Of a stretch of DNA of 64,000 nt, positions 19,642-27,963 are shown one piece after another. The notes beneath the pieces are model-generated. The model did no database searches. It had not been told where the DNA came from and worked only from the letters and a program-made list of their open reading frames with translations. This stretch comes from Caulobacter sp. GTDB lineage: Bacteria > Pseudomonadota > Alphaproteobacteria > Caulobacterales > Caulobacteraceae. A program made the position numbers and the translations under genes. Every line of letters starts with the position of its first letter. Position 1 is the first letter of the stretch. The stretch covers positions 1-64,000 of the forward strand of contig JAUXVF010000016.1 in assembly GCA_030680355.1 (NCBI GenBank), read 5' to 3'.

Positions 19642-20651
19642 CGCCCCGGCTGCATCGTGGCGGCCGCTTCCGCATAGGCGCGGTTCATGGCCTTGCACCC
19701 GTCAAGCACGGCCTTGGCGAAGAGCGGAGGGTCCACCCGATACTGATAGTTGGAGACTTCGTAGGACAGGGTGGGCCGACCGATGTTCGAGGAGGCGGTG
19801 CTGGCCATGCTGTTCCACCAGGCGACCTCCGCCTGGTTGCCGTACCCGCCCGTCTTGACGAACTCTCCGGCCTGACCCACGGCGATCCTTTTTTGCAGCA
19901 GGGCGCGGCCTCCGTCGCCGGCCAGGGCGATCTTGGCCTGGTTGGCGCCCAGGCCGCTGAAAAAATTGACGACATAGATGCCCGGCTTCACCCCGACGCT
20001 CGCCGAACCGCCGTAGACCTTGTGTCCCGACCCGCTGAGTTCGGCGAAATCCACGACCACGACCGGTGTCAGAATGACCGCGTTGCCCAGATCGACGGAC
20101 ATCTGGTTGATCGCCCGCCAGTTGACCAGGTCCATCGGCGACTTGTCGGTCAGGGGCGAGTCGGCGTGCTGGAAGAACAGGTCCTGGCCATTGGGGGAGA
20201 CGATCGCCGCCACCCTGGCGTCGGTGAAGGGCTTTTTGACGAAGGGGATGGGCGCGGGCTTGAGCAGCCGGTAGCCCTTGGTCGCCCGGATTTCATCGAG
20301 GGTCGCTATCGGTCGGCCTGTTTCGGCGAGCTTGCCGATCAGGTCCGCATAGGCCAGGTCGGCGATCGCCCGGGCGTCAGCCAGGGTGACGCCGGTCAAT
20401 TCGACGCTGGCCTCCATGCTCACCGTGCCCTGTCCCGTCGAGGCGCTGATGCCGCTGCGGGTGATGATCCCCAGCCGGTAGCCCAGCACGGCCAGGCGCT
20501 CGTTGCGGCCCATGGTCGTCCTGATCGCCTTGCTGTCGAGCACAGCCAGCGAGACCTGTTCGGGCGCGACATAGGTTTGCGCCCTGACGGGCAGGGCGGC
20601 GCCGGCGGCCAGCGCCGCTCCGCCCAGAACGACATCACGACGAGACGACAT
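19638..20651 (-). CDS. Tat-exported hypothetical protein
   Basis: About 337 residues. The N-terminus SSRRDVVLGGAALAAGAALP is a twin-arginine type signal cleaved near VRA/QT. The mature part has mixed alpha/beta composition, with no catalytic motif I can name. ATG 20651 was chosen because GGAGGA sits five bases upstream and the signal peptide begins there. It is coupled to the next secreted gene by a 4-base overlap. Tat export would mean folding, perhaps with a cofactor, before translocation; that is inference. Confidence 0.65.
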   Translation of the reverse strand: MSSRRDVVLGGAALAAGAALPVRAQTYVAPEQVSLAVLDSKAIRTTMGRNERLAVLGYRLGIITRSGISASTGQGTVSMEASVELTGVTLADARAIADLAYADLIGKLAETGRPIATLDEIRATKGYRLLKPAPIPFVKKPFTDARVAAIVSPNGQDLFFQHADSPLTDKSPMDLVNWRAINQMSVDLGNAVILTPVVVVDFAELSGSGHKVYGGSASVGVKPGIYVVNFFSGLGANQAKIALAGDGGRALLQKRIAVGQAGEFVKTGGYGNQAEVAWWNSMASTASSNIGRPTLSYEVSNYQYRVDPPLFAKAVLDGCKAMNRAYAEAAATMQPGR

Positions 20652-20728
20652 GATCTTCCTCCAACCTGGAAAGGTTGAGCAGAGTGTCGCGCATCGCCGT
20701 TCCGCGGCATGCCGCATTTGGGGGGTGA

Positions 20729-21805
20729 TCAGGCGGGCGGAGCCGGCGCGCCATGGCTGGCGATCACCGCCCGGGCCACATCCTGCATCAGCGCCTGACG
20801 CGCCGCGAACGGCGCCCGCGACTGGCCGATCATCACCGCCACGGCGTAGACCCGGCCGTCCGGGGCGGTCAGCAGGCCGACATCGTTGTTGCCGGTCGCC
20901 AGGGCGCCCATCACCTGACCGGTGCCGGTCTTGTGGCGCAGCGTCCAGCCCGGCGACAGACCGGCGCGCAGCCGGGTGGCGCCGGTCCGGGTGCCCGCCA
21001 TCAGGGTCAGCAGATGGTCGGTCGACCTGGCCGACAACAGCTCGCCGCGTTGAAGCCGGGCCAGGGTCTCGACGATATCCAGGGCGCTGGCGGCGTCCGG
21101 CGGATTGGCCAGATAGGCCTGCAGCGCCGCGCGGCGTTCGGCGGGCGGCAGTTTTTCGCGGTCATCCCAGAAGGCGCGGCCAAAACTGTACTCCGGCTTC
21201 CAGGTCAGACCGGCAGCGGCCGTCTGCATCTCCCGCTCGCCGGGGCCGAAGCGGATATCGCCGAGGCTCTTGCCGACAATGGCCACCTGCACGGCCCAGG
21301 GGCCGCCGACCTTGCGGATCAGGGCGTCATTGGCGGCGTTGTCGCTCTGCTGGATCTCGCCGGCCAGCAGCCGGTCGATGCTGACGCGGTAGCCGTCGGG
21401 CCCGACCCGGTTGCGCAGCGGCTGGTGGAAGACACTGAGGTCTTCCTTGCGGATCAGGACGGTGTCGGAGAGGGCGAAGTCGCCGCGGTCGACCGCGTTG
21501 AGCACGGTGATCGCCACCCACAGCTTGCTGACGCTCTGCTGCGGCAGGTGCGCCTGACCGTTGTAGTCAACGGCCCAACCGCGCTCGACGTCGAGGACGG
21601 CGATGCCGACCTCGCCGGGGAAGCCGGCGCCCAGACGGTCAATCGCGGCCGAAAGTCTTTGCTGCTGCGTCGGCTGGGCGAGCGATAGGGCCGGCGGCGG
21701 GGCCAGGTCGCTGTCCCAGATTACCGGTTCATGCGCGAACGAAACCGCCGCCAGCGCCGCGGCGCCGACGGCCAGACGTCCCAAGGATTTGGCGAGCCGA
21801 CCCAT
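20729..21805 (-). CDS. Class A beta-lactamase-related serine hydrolase
   Basis: A 358-residue protein with an N-terminal hydrophobic segment (about 9-24) for export. The serine-hydrolase motifs of class A beta-lactamases are present: SVSK at 91-94 (catalytic Ser91), SDN at 154-156 and KTG at 292-294. Aligned by eye, the omega-loop sequence GEREMQ (189-194) puts Glu190 at the position of Glu166 and Gln at that of Asn170, so the general base may be kept. The chain is longer than usual (about 290). True beta-lactam hydrolysis is plausible but not proven; a peptidase or PBP-like role is the alternative. Confidence 0.85.
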   Translation of the reverse strand: MGRLAKSLGRLAVGAAALAAVSFAHEPVIWDSDLAPPPALSLAQPTQQQRLSAAIDRLGAGFPGEVGIAVLDVERGWAVDYNGQAHLPQQSVSKLWVAITVLNAVDRGDFALSDTVLIRKEDLSVFHQPLRNRVGPDGYRVSIDRLLAGEIQQSDNAANDALIRKVGGPWAVQVAIVGKSLGDIRFGPGEREMQTAAAGLTWKPEYSFGRAFWDDREKLPPAERRAALQAYLANPPDAASALDIVETLARLQRGELLSARSTDHLLTLMAGTRTGATRLRAGLSPGWTLRHKTGTGQVMGALATGNNDVGLLTAPDGRVYAVAVMIGQSRAPFAARQALMQDVARAVIASHGAPAPPA

Positions 21806-21878
21806 GGGGGCATTTCACCACAGGCGGCCCTGTCCCGCACCCCTGCTCTCGCGCGGGGCCACTGGGCCGAACGCCGCT

Positions 21879-22517
21879 TCAGAGCACCGCGTCGCCGATC
21901 TTGAACAGGGCCGTCAGTTGATTGAGGGCCAGCTGACCGCTGGTGTTGGTGCAGGTTAGCAGGATCGTCCCCGCCGGCGCCGGCAGGATCGCGACGGCCT
22001 TGTAGACTCCCGGCCCCTTGGGCCCGAACCAGACCGGCAGCGTCAGACCCTGGCGGCCGGTGGAGGCATAGAGCGTCGTGGTCGTCCGCGTTTCGATCCG
22101 GTCCAGCTCGCCAGCGGCGATCTTGTCATAGGGACTCCCGGGGGTCAGCATCGCCCGGGTCTGGGCCTGCAGGGACTCCAGCGTGGCGCCCGGCCGGCGT
22201 TTGACGCTGGCGTACGCGATACAGGTCTCGACCCGATCGGCCGCCGTGTAGCCCGGTATATTGAACTGCCAGGCGCCGGGCCTGATTTTCAGGGTTCTTT
22301 CGGCGCTGCTCATGACGACGGCGTAGAAGCCGTTCTCATCGACAAACCGCCAGGCAAAGCCGGCGTAGCGGCTGACCTTGCCGCGCTCCTCGGGCTTGGA
22401 GCTCACCAGCTCATACGGCAGTGTCGAGGGCGCGGCCCGAACGGGCGCCGGCGCCCCGGTGGCCGCGACCACGAGCCATCCGCAAACCGCAAGCCCGCTC
22501 CATTTCATCAGCATCAT
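21879..22517 (-). CDS. Secreted hypothetical protein
   Basis: A 212-residue protein with a signal peptide (MMLMKWSGLAVCGWLVVAAT, cleavage near VRA/AP). The mature chain has mixed composition and ends with TCTNTSGQLALNQLTALFKI. I do not recognise a domain. The first of several Met codons (22517) was chosen because GGAGGAGG lies seven bases upstream. It lies 73 bases before the beta-lactamase-like gene on the same strand. Confidence 0.6.
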   Translation of the reverse strand: MMLMKWSGLAVCGWLVVAATGAPAPVRAAPSTLPYELVSSKPEERGKVSRYAGFAWRFVDENGFYAVVMSSAERTLKIRPGAWQFNIPGYTAADRVETCIAYASVKRRPGATLESLQAQTRAMLTPGSPYDKIAAGELDRIETRTTTTLYASTGRQGLTLPVWFGPKGPGVYKAVAILPAPAGTILLTCTNTSGQLALNQLTALFKIGDAVL

Positions 22518-22593
22518 CGCAAATCCTCCTCCAGGATCAGGAGAAGGCTAACGGATGAGCGCTCGCCTGCGCCCCCTTTTGGGGGGGGAGGGG

Positions 22594-22842
22594 TTACGAG
22601 CTGGCGGTGTCGCGGAAATAGGGCTCGACCAGGCCCTGCAGCTTGATGGTCATGGGATTGCCGTGACGATCAAGGGTCTTGCCGACGCTCAGCCGCACCC
22701 AGCCTTCGCTGACGCAGTACTCGTCGACATTGGTCTTTTCCTCGCCCTTGAAGCGGATGCCGATGCCGCGATCGAGCAGGGCCGCGTCATGGTACGGGCT
22801 CTTGGGATTGGTCGCGAGGCGGTCGGGAGGGGTGTCGGTCAT
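22594..22842 (-). CDS. DUF3297 family protein
   Basis: An 82-residue soluble protein, MTDTPPDRLATNPKSPYHD onward, with GIGIRFKGEEKTNV and VSEGWVR. This matches the small conserved DUF3297 family, widespread in Proteobacteria and of unknown function. The frame is open further upstream, but the ATG at 22842 gives the family's normal length and N-terminus. The 184 bases upstream, to the divergent DUF6807 gene, hold the two promoters. No clear sites were seen. Confidence 0.85.
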   Translation of the reverse strand: MTDTPPDRLATNPKSPYHDAALLDRGIGIRFKGEEKTNVDEYCVSEGWVRLSVGKTLDRHGNPMTIKLQGLVEPYFRDTASS

Positions 22843-23026
22843 GTCGGTCGGCTCTTCTGCGTGATGGCGGGGTGATAGCCACACCCGGGCCGCAAGCCAA
22901 TCCCCGTCCGCACGCCACCCTGACCGACGCGACAACGCGGCGGTTGCGCGACGCCGGTTTTCTTGGTCAGTCTGGCCGCGATCGCCGGTCCCGGGCTGTG
23001 ACGCGCGCGAGGTGGAAAGACGACCC

Positions 23027-23908
23027 ATGAAGGCACTGTTCATCGCGGCCCTGATCGCCCTGGCGCCGGCCGCCGCCCTCGCCCGTCCGGGCGTCGACGC
23101 CAGCATCGGCCCCGACGGGGTGACCATCACCGACAGCGACACACCGGTGCTGTTCTACCGCACCAAGGCGGCCGATCCGTCCGGCGAGCCGGGCCGGCTG
23201 AACTACGTCCATCCGCTCTACGCCCCGGACGGCACGATCCTGACCGAGGACGGACCGGCCGATCACCCGCATCAGCGCGGCGCCTTCTGGAGCTGGCATC
23301 AGGTGCGGCTGGGCGGCGCCCAGGTCGCCGACGGGTGGTTCATGAAGGGGCTGACCTTCTTCGTGAAGAAGACCAATTTCGACGGCGAGATCGGCGGCGC
23401 CGGGGTCCTGACCCTCGAGGTCGACTGGATCGTCAGCAGCCAGCCCGAACTGGTCTATGTCGCCCGCGAGATGTCAAAGGTCCGCATCCGGCCGCTCAAG
23501 GACGGCGCCCGGCGCATCGAGTTCGACACCGTCATCACCCCGTTGGTCGACGGCCTGGCCCTGGGCGGCAGCGACGACGCCAAGGGCTATGGCGGCTTTT
23601 CCCTGCGGCTGATCGCCCCCGACCGGCTGGTTTTCGGCTCGCGCGGCAAGGCGGTGACGCCGGCCGTGACGCCGGTGAGCGCCGGCCCGGCCATGGGCTT
23701 TTCCTGGCCCGGCCAGCCGGGTCTTTCCAATTGGACCGTCGGCCTGGCCTGCAAGGTCAACGGCAAGCCGGTCACGCAGTGGATCCTGCGCCGCGAGCTG
23801 TCGATGCAGAACTGCGTCTGGCCCGGTCGCGCGCCGGTCGCCCTGCCGAAGGACAAGCCCCTGCGGCTGCAGTCGACCCTGGTCATCCAGCCGACCAGGG
23901 CCAGATGA
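23027..23908 (+). CDS. Exported DUF6807 (PmoA-like) family protein
   Basis: About 293 residues with a signal peptide (KALFIAALIALAPAAALA, cleavage near ARP) and a beta-sandwich domain. YVHPLYAPDGTILTEDGPADHPHQRG is characteristic (the His-rich HPHQRG box), matching the family once labelled methane oxygenase PmoA and now DUF6807. It has no proven link to methane oxidation. The ATG at 23027 was preferred to an upstream GTG because the signal peptide starts there. Its TGA overlaps the ATG of the next gene. Confidence 0.78.
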   Translation: MKALFIAALIALAPAAALARPGVDASIGPDGVTITDSDTPVLFYRTKAADPSGEPGRLNYVHPLYAPDGTILTEDGPADHPHQRGAFWSWHQVRLGGAQVADGWFMKGLTFFVKKTNFDGEIGGAGVLTLEVDWIVSSQPELVYVAREMSKVRIRPLKDGARRIEFDTVITPLVDGLALGGSDDAKGYGGFSLRLIAPDRLVFGSRGKAVTPAVTPVSAGPAMGFSWPGQPGLSNWTVGLACKVNGKPVTQWILRRELSMQNCVWPGRAPVALPKDKPLRLQSTLVIQPTRAR

Positions 23909-24081
23909 CCACGCCGGTGAACCTCAACCGTTTCCGGAAGGCCGCGGCCAGGGCCGGGGCGAAGGCGACCGCCGCCGAGAACCGGGTCGCGTTTGGTCGG
24001 ACGAAGGGCGAGAAGGCGCTGGCCGAGACGGTTCGCCAGAAGGCCGCGCGCGGCCTCGACGGATCGAAGCGCGAACCGTGA
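23905..24081 (+). CDS. DUF4169 family small basic protein
   Basis: A 58-residue, highly basic protein (VNLNRFRKAAARAGAKATAA, then ENRVAFGRTKGEKALAE). It matches the alphaproteobacterial DUF4169 family of unknown function. The start overlaps the previous stop as ATGA, and the stop overlaps the GTG of the following RHH gene. Position next to an RHH protein is common for this family as I recall. Confidence 0.8.
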   Translation: MTTPVNLNRFRKAAARAGAKATAAENRVAFGRTKGEKALAETVRQKAARGLDGSKREP

Positions 24082-24293
24082 CCGCCCGTCTGCAGAAGCG
24101 TTCGGTCAACCTCGTCGGCCACGCCACCTCCCTGGCGCTGGAGCCGGAGTTCTGGGCCGTGCTCGACGCCGCGGCGAAGGCGGACGGCCTCAGCCTGTCA
24201 GGCCTGATCGCCAGCATCGACGACGCCCGCGGCGACCGGCCGCTGGCCAGCGCCTGCCGGGTGTTCGCGCTGGAGCGGTCGACGACCGGCTAG
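24078..24293 (+). CDS. Ribbon-helix-helix domain protein (RHH_4)
   Basis: A 71-residue predicted DNA-binding protein. The strand-helix-helix pattern RSVNLVGHATSLALEPEFWAV followed by GLSLSGLIASIDDAR fits the RHH_4 family, which is made of small transcriptional regulators in alphaproteobacteria. GTG at 24078 overlaps the DUF4169 stop (GTGA). It ends 19 bases before the convergent coq4 stop. Its target is unknown. Confidence 0.8.
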   Translation: MTARLQKRSVNLVGHATSLALEPEFWAVLDAAAKADGLSLSGLIASIDDARGDRPLASACRVFALERSTTG

Positions 24294-24312
24294 AGGCCGG
24301 GCCTGAAAGGTG

Positions 24313-25098
24313 TCAGGCGGCCTTCCGCGACAGCGGCTTGTCGCGCTGGTCGGCGGGAATGCTCTGATAGATCGTCGGCGGCTTGATGTTCAGCCGGACG
24401 CGGGCCGCTTCGAGGTTCTCGCCGAACAGGGCCGGATAGTCCTGCTCGGGCAGCCAGGCGGCGGCCTTGCCGTTGCGGCGGGCCTGGGCGACGGCTTTGC
24501 GGTAGGGCTGGCCGTTGCCGATCTTCTCGTACTGATGGGCGCCGGCGGCGGCGATCAGGGCGAAGCCGAGGCTCTTGGTCTGGCTGTAGGAGAAGGCCAC
24601 CACGCAGGCCTCGCCCAGGCCGTCGGTGCTGTAGCCGGTCAGGACATGCCAGACATCGTGCACGTCGCGCATGCGGCGACCGTACCAGGCGTAGGGATGG
24701 GCGGCGTCGATGTCGCTATCGGCGGTCTTGCGGCTTTCCTCGGCCAGACCTTCGGCGGTCAGGCCGCGCGGAGCGATGAAGTTGCGATAGGCCTCGCCGA
24801 CGGTGCCGGGGCCGAAGGTCTCGAGCCAGGCCTTGTCCGACAGACGCCGGCAGAACTCCTCGCCCTCATAGGCGATGCGACCGCCCTGCGGCGTCGACAG
24901 CAGGCGCTTGTAGCCGCGCACGACCGTGTCGCCGGACAGGGCCCGCATGATCTCGAACACCTGGGCGGTGTCTTCCTTGTCCTTGATCAGCCGGCCAAGC
25001 GCCCGGGCGGCGCGAAGCGGCTGCAGTCGAAAGGTGTTGCGACCCCGCAGGACGGCGGGCTGGCGGAGTGTCTGGGCGGGGACGGAATCGAAGGCCAT
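24313..25098 (-). CDS. coq4: Ubiquinone biosynthesis protein Coq4
   Basis: A 261-residue homologue of eukaryotic Coq4. It carries the metal-binding HDxxH-x11-E motif exactly (HDVWH then GEACV), and FSYSQTKSLGFALIAAAGAH follows. Coq4 proteins organise the late ubiquinone pathway, and recent work assigns C1 decarboxylation/hydroxylation of the quinone ring to them. Its presence in an alphaproteobacterium fits the aerobic ubiquinone route. A palindrome (25125-25149) lies just upstream of the start. Confidence 0.9.
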   Translation of the reverse strand: MAFDSVPAQTLRQPAVLRGRNTFRLQPLRAARALGRLIKDKEDTAQVFEIMRALSGDTVVRGYKRLLSTPQGGRIAYEGEEFCRRLSDKAWLETFGPGTVGEAYRNFIAPRGLTAEGLAEESRKTADSDIDAAHPYAWYGRRMRDVHDVWHVLTGYSTDGLGEACVVAFSYSQTKSLGFALIAAAGAHQYEKIGNGQPYRKAVAQARRNGKAAAWLPEQDYPALFGENLEAARVRLNIKPPTIYQSIPADQRDKPLSRKAA

Positions 25099-25124
25099 GG
25101 CGCATTCCTCGGTCGAACGACCGC

Positions 25125-25149
25125 AAAAGTGACGCGCCCGTCACCTTTT
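25125..25149. promoter_or_regulatory. Palindrome upstream of coq4 (candidate operator)
   Basis: AAAAGTGACG-CGCC-CGTCAC-C-TTTT forms a near-perfect inverted repeat with a 6-base GTGACG/CGTCAC core. It lies 27 bases upstream of the coq4 ATG, on its 5' side. It could be a regulator's operator in the promoter or a hairpin in the 5' leader. The function is inferred from position only. Confidence 0.35.
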
Positions 25150-25241
25150 GGCAAGCGCCTGGCGGTCGACCACCGCCGGCTGTGCGATTTCGCCGCAGCC
25201 CGGGTCACGACCGAAAAGCGTGAGCGCCGCGCGCCGGACGC

Positions 25242-25442
25242 TTATTTCGGGGTCGGGACCGGCGCGTCGGGCAGCTTGGGCGCGTCAGGCAGTTCGGGGG
25301 CCTGAATGGACACTTCGAACGAATTGTCCGGCTTCACGCTCTGTCCCGAATACATCAGGTAGCCGATCACGGCGACGATCACGAGCAGCGCGCCGACCAT
25401 GAAGGCCAGCCAGGGCGTGGCGCCTGAAGTTTTCTCGGCCAT
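25242..25442 (-). CDS. Small single-span membrane protein
   Basis: A 66-residue protein with one membrane helix (WLAFMVGALLVIVAVIGYLM, about 11-30) and a Pro-rich tail (LPDAPKLPDAPVPTP). Divergent from uvrD. I do not recognise the family, though short proteins like this are common in Caulobacterales. A purine-rich GGAAAGGATATCGCC stretch precedes the ATG. The gap to coq4 is 143 bases and holds the coq4 palindrome. Confidence 0.6.
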   Translation of the reverse strand: MAEKTSGATPWLAFMVGALLVIVAVIGYLMYSGQSVKPDNSFEVSIQAPELPDAPKLPDAPVPTPK

Positions 25443-25536
25443 GGCGATATCCTTTCCTGTTGTGTCAGGCCTCGATAACGGCGCGAAGAGGGAACAGGTT
25501 CCTCAGGCCTTAAGCGGCGCGCGCCGTGTGCTACAT

Positions 25537-27867
25537 ATGTTCTCAATGTCCGAGTCACCCGCACCCCCGCCCCGCATCAGCGATCTCGCCCGCGTCGACG
25601 GCGCCCCCGATTACCTCGAGGGCCTGAATCCCGAGCAGCGCGCCGCCGTCGAAACCACCGAAGGTCCCGTCCTGGTCCTGGCCGGGGCCGGCACCGGCAA
25701 GACCCGCGTCCTGACCACCCGTCTGGCCCACATCCTGGCCACCGGAAAAGCCCGGCCCTGGGAGCTGCTGGCGGTGACCTTCACCAACAAGGCGGCCCGC
25801 GAGATGCGCGAGCGGATCACCGCCATCATCGGCCCGCAGGCCGAGGGTCTGCGCTGGCTGGGCACCTTCCATTCGGTGGCCGCCCAGATCCTCCGCCGCC
25901 ACGCCGAACTGGTCGGCTTGAAGTCGAGCTACACCATCCTCGACAACGACGATCAGGAGCGGCTGATCAAACAGCTGCTGGTCGCCGAGAACATCGACGC
26001 CAAGCGCTGGACGCCAAAGCTGCTGGCCGGGCTGATCGACCACTGGAAGAACCGCGGCTGGACGCCGGAGAAGCTGCCGCCGGCCGAGGGCGCCGAATTC
26101 GCCAACAACCGCGGCCAGGCCCTCTACCGGATGTACCAGGAGCGGCTGCGGGTGCTGAACGCCTGCGACTTCGGCGACCTGCTGCTGCACAACCTGACCA
26201 TCTTTATGCAGCATCCTGATATCCTTGCCGAATATCACGACCGCTTCCGGTATATCCTGGTCGACGAATATCAGGACACCAACGTCGCCCAGTACCTGTG
26301 GCTGCGGCTGCTGGCCCAGAAGCGGCAGAACGTCTGCTGCGTCGGCGACGACGACCAGTCGATCTACGGCTGGCGCGGGGCCGAGGTGGACAACATCCTG
26401 CGCTTCGAGCGCGACTTCCCCGGCGCGAAGGTCATCCGGCTGGAGCGCAACTACCGCTCGACCAGCAACATCCTGGCCGCCGCCAGCGGCCTGATCGCGG
26501 TCAACAAGAGCCGGCTGGGCAAGACCCTGTGGACCGAGGACGAGGCCGGCGAGAAGGTCCGCGTGCGCGGCGTCTGGGACGGCGAGGCCGAGTCCCGGCT
26601 GGTCGCCGAAGAAATCGAGCGCTGGAAAAAAGACGGCCGGCGCTTCCACGAAGCCGCCATCCTGGTGCGGGCCAGTTTCCAGATGCGGGCCTTCGAGGAA
26701 CGTTTCGTGATGCTGCAGATCCCCTACACGGTGGTCGGCGGCCCGCGCTTCTTCGAACGGGCCGAGATCCGCGACGCCCACGCCTATCTGCGGCTGGTGC
26801 AGTCGCCGGACGACGATCTGGCCTTCGAACGCATCGTCAATGTGCCCAAGCGCGGCATCGGCGAGACCACGGTGCAGAAGATCCTGCAGGTGGCGCGCGG
26901 CGGCGGCGTCTCGGCGGTCACCGCGGCGCGCGGCCTCGTCCAGACCGACGAGTTGGCCGCCCGCACCCGCACGGCCCTGGCCAATTTCATCCGCGACCTC
27001 GACCGCTGGACGCATCTGTCGGCGACCGGGACGGGCCACGACCGCCTGACCGAAGTGATCCTCGACGAGAGCGGCTACACCGACGTCCTGCGGCTGGACA
27101 AGGGGCCGACCAGCCAGACCCGGCTGGAGAACCTCAAGGAACTGGTCCAGGCCATGGCCGCCTTCGACACGCTGGGCGACTATCTCGAACACGTCTCCCT
27201 GGTCATGGATCTCGACCGCGGGCGCGGCGACGACGCGGTGCAGATCATGACCCTCCACGCCGCCAAGGGGCTGGAGTTCCCGCTGGTCTTCCTGCCCGGC
27301 TGGGAGGAAGGCGTCTTCCCCAGCCAGCGCAGCATGGACGAGAAGGGCGAGAAGGGCCTCGAGGAGGAGCGCCGGCTGGCCTATGTCGGCGTCACCCGGG
27401 CCCGCGAGGAGGCCCGCGTCAGCTTCGTCGCCAACCGCATGGTCTACGGCCGCTGGACCAGCCAGCTGCCCAGCCGCTTCGTCGACGAGCTGCCGCTGGC
27501 CAATGTCGAGGCCAGCAGCGAGACCGGCTACTACGGCGGCGGTCCGGGCATGGCCCAGCCGACCTCCAGCCGCTGGGACGACGACCGCACCTTCGGCGCC
27601 GGCTATTCCTCGCCCGGCTGGAAACGCGCCCAGGAGCGCGGCTACCACGGCGGCCCGGCCGGCCGCACCCAGGCCATCGAGGGCGAAGGTCGGCTGGTGG
27701 CTGTGTCCGAGAGCTCGGCGGCCAGCGACTACAGCCGCGGCGACCGCGTGTTCCACATCAAGTTCGGCTACGGCAAGGTCGCCGCCGTCGAGGGCAACAA
27801 ACTGACCGTCAACTTCGACAAGGCCGGCACCAAGAAGGTGCTGGACGGGTTCGTGGAGAAGGGGTGA
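25537..27867 (+). CDS. uvrD: DNA helicase UvrD/PcrA
   Basis: About 776 residues of a superfamily 1A 3'-5' DNA helicase acting in nucleotide excision and mismatch repair. Motifs in order: Q motif and LNPEQRAAV, Walker A AGAGTGKTRVL, motif II VDEYQDTN, motif III GDDDQSIYGWRGA, motif IV LERNYRS, motif V TLHAAKGLEFP, motif VI YVGVTRARE. The C-terminal Tudor-like domain (FHIKFGYGKVAAVEG) is the RNA-polymerase-contacting part known in PcrA. Two in-frame ATGs, 25537 and 25546, are near equal as start; the frame is open to 25399, but that part overlaps the divergent gene. Confidence 0.95.
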   Translation: MFSMSESPAPPPRISDLARVDGAPDYLEGLNPEQRAAVETTEGPVLVLAGAGTGKTRVLTTRLAHILATGKARPWELLAVTFTNKAAREMRERITAIIGPQAEGLRWLGTFHSVAAQILRRHAELVGLKSSYTILDNDDQERLIKQLLVAENIDAKRWTPKLLAGLIDHWKNRGWTPEKLPPAEGAEFANNRGQALYRMYQERLRVLNACDFGDLLLHNLTIFMQHPDILAEYHDRFRYILVDEYQDTNVAQYLWLRLLAQKRQNVCCVGDDDQSIYGWRGAEVDNILRFERDFPGAKVIRLERNYRSTSNILAAASGLIAVNKSRLGKTLWTEDEAGEKVRVRGVWDGEAESRLVAEEIERWKKDGRRFHEAAILVRASFQMRAFEERFVMLQIPYTVVGGPRFFERAEIRDAHAYLRLVQSPDDDLAFERIVNVPKRGIGETTVQKILQVARGGGVSAVTAARGLVQTDELAARTRTALANFIRDLDRWTHLSATGTGHDRLTEVILDESGYTDVLRLDKGPTSQTRLENLKELVQAMAAFDTLGDYLEHVSLVMDLDRGRGDDAVQIMTLHAAKGLEFPLVFLPGWEEGVFPSQRSMDEKGEKGLEEERRLAYVGVTRAREEARVSFVANRMVYGRWTSQLPSRFVDELPLANVEASSETGYYGGGPGMAQPTSSRWDDDRTFGAGYSSPGWKRAQERGYHGGPAGRTQAIEGEGRLVAVSESSAASDYSRGDRVFHIKFGYGKVAAVEGNKLTVNFDKAGTKKVLDGFVEKG

Positions 27868-27963
27868 GGCTCACCCGCTTCCCCCTCCCCAGATCGCGCC
27901 GTTCCAAACGCGAATCGCGCAAGGCGGCGTGACGGCGGGCGTCCCGGCCGCTACAGGGGCGCC

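Noticed and set aside
25555..27756. A 733-codon open frame on the minus strand inside uvrD
   Set aside because: Antisense shadow of a certain helicase gene, with no recognised domain and biased composition.
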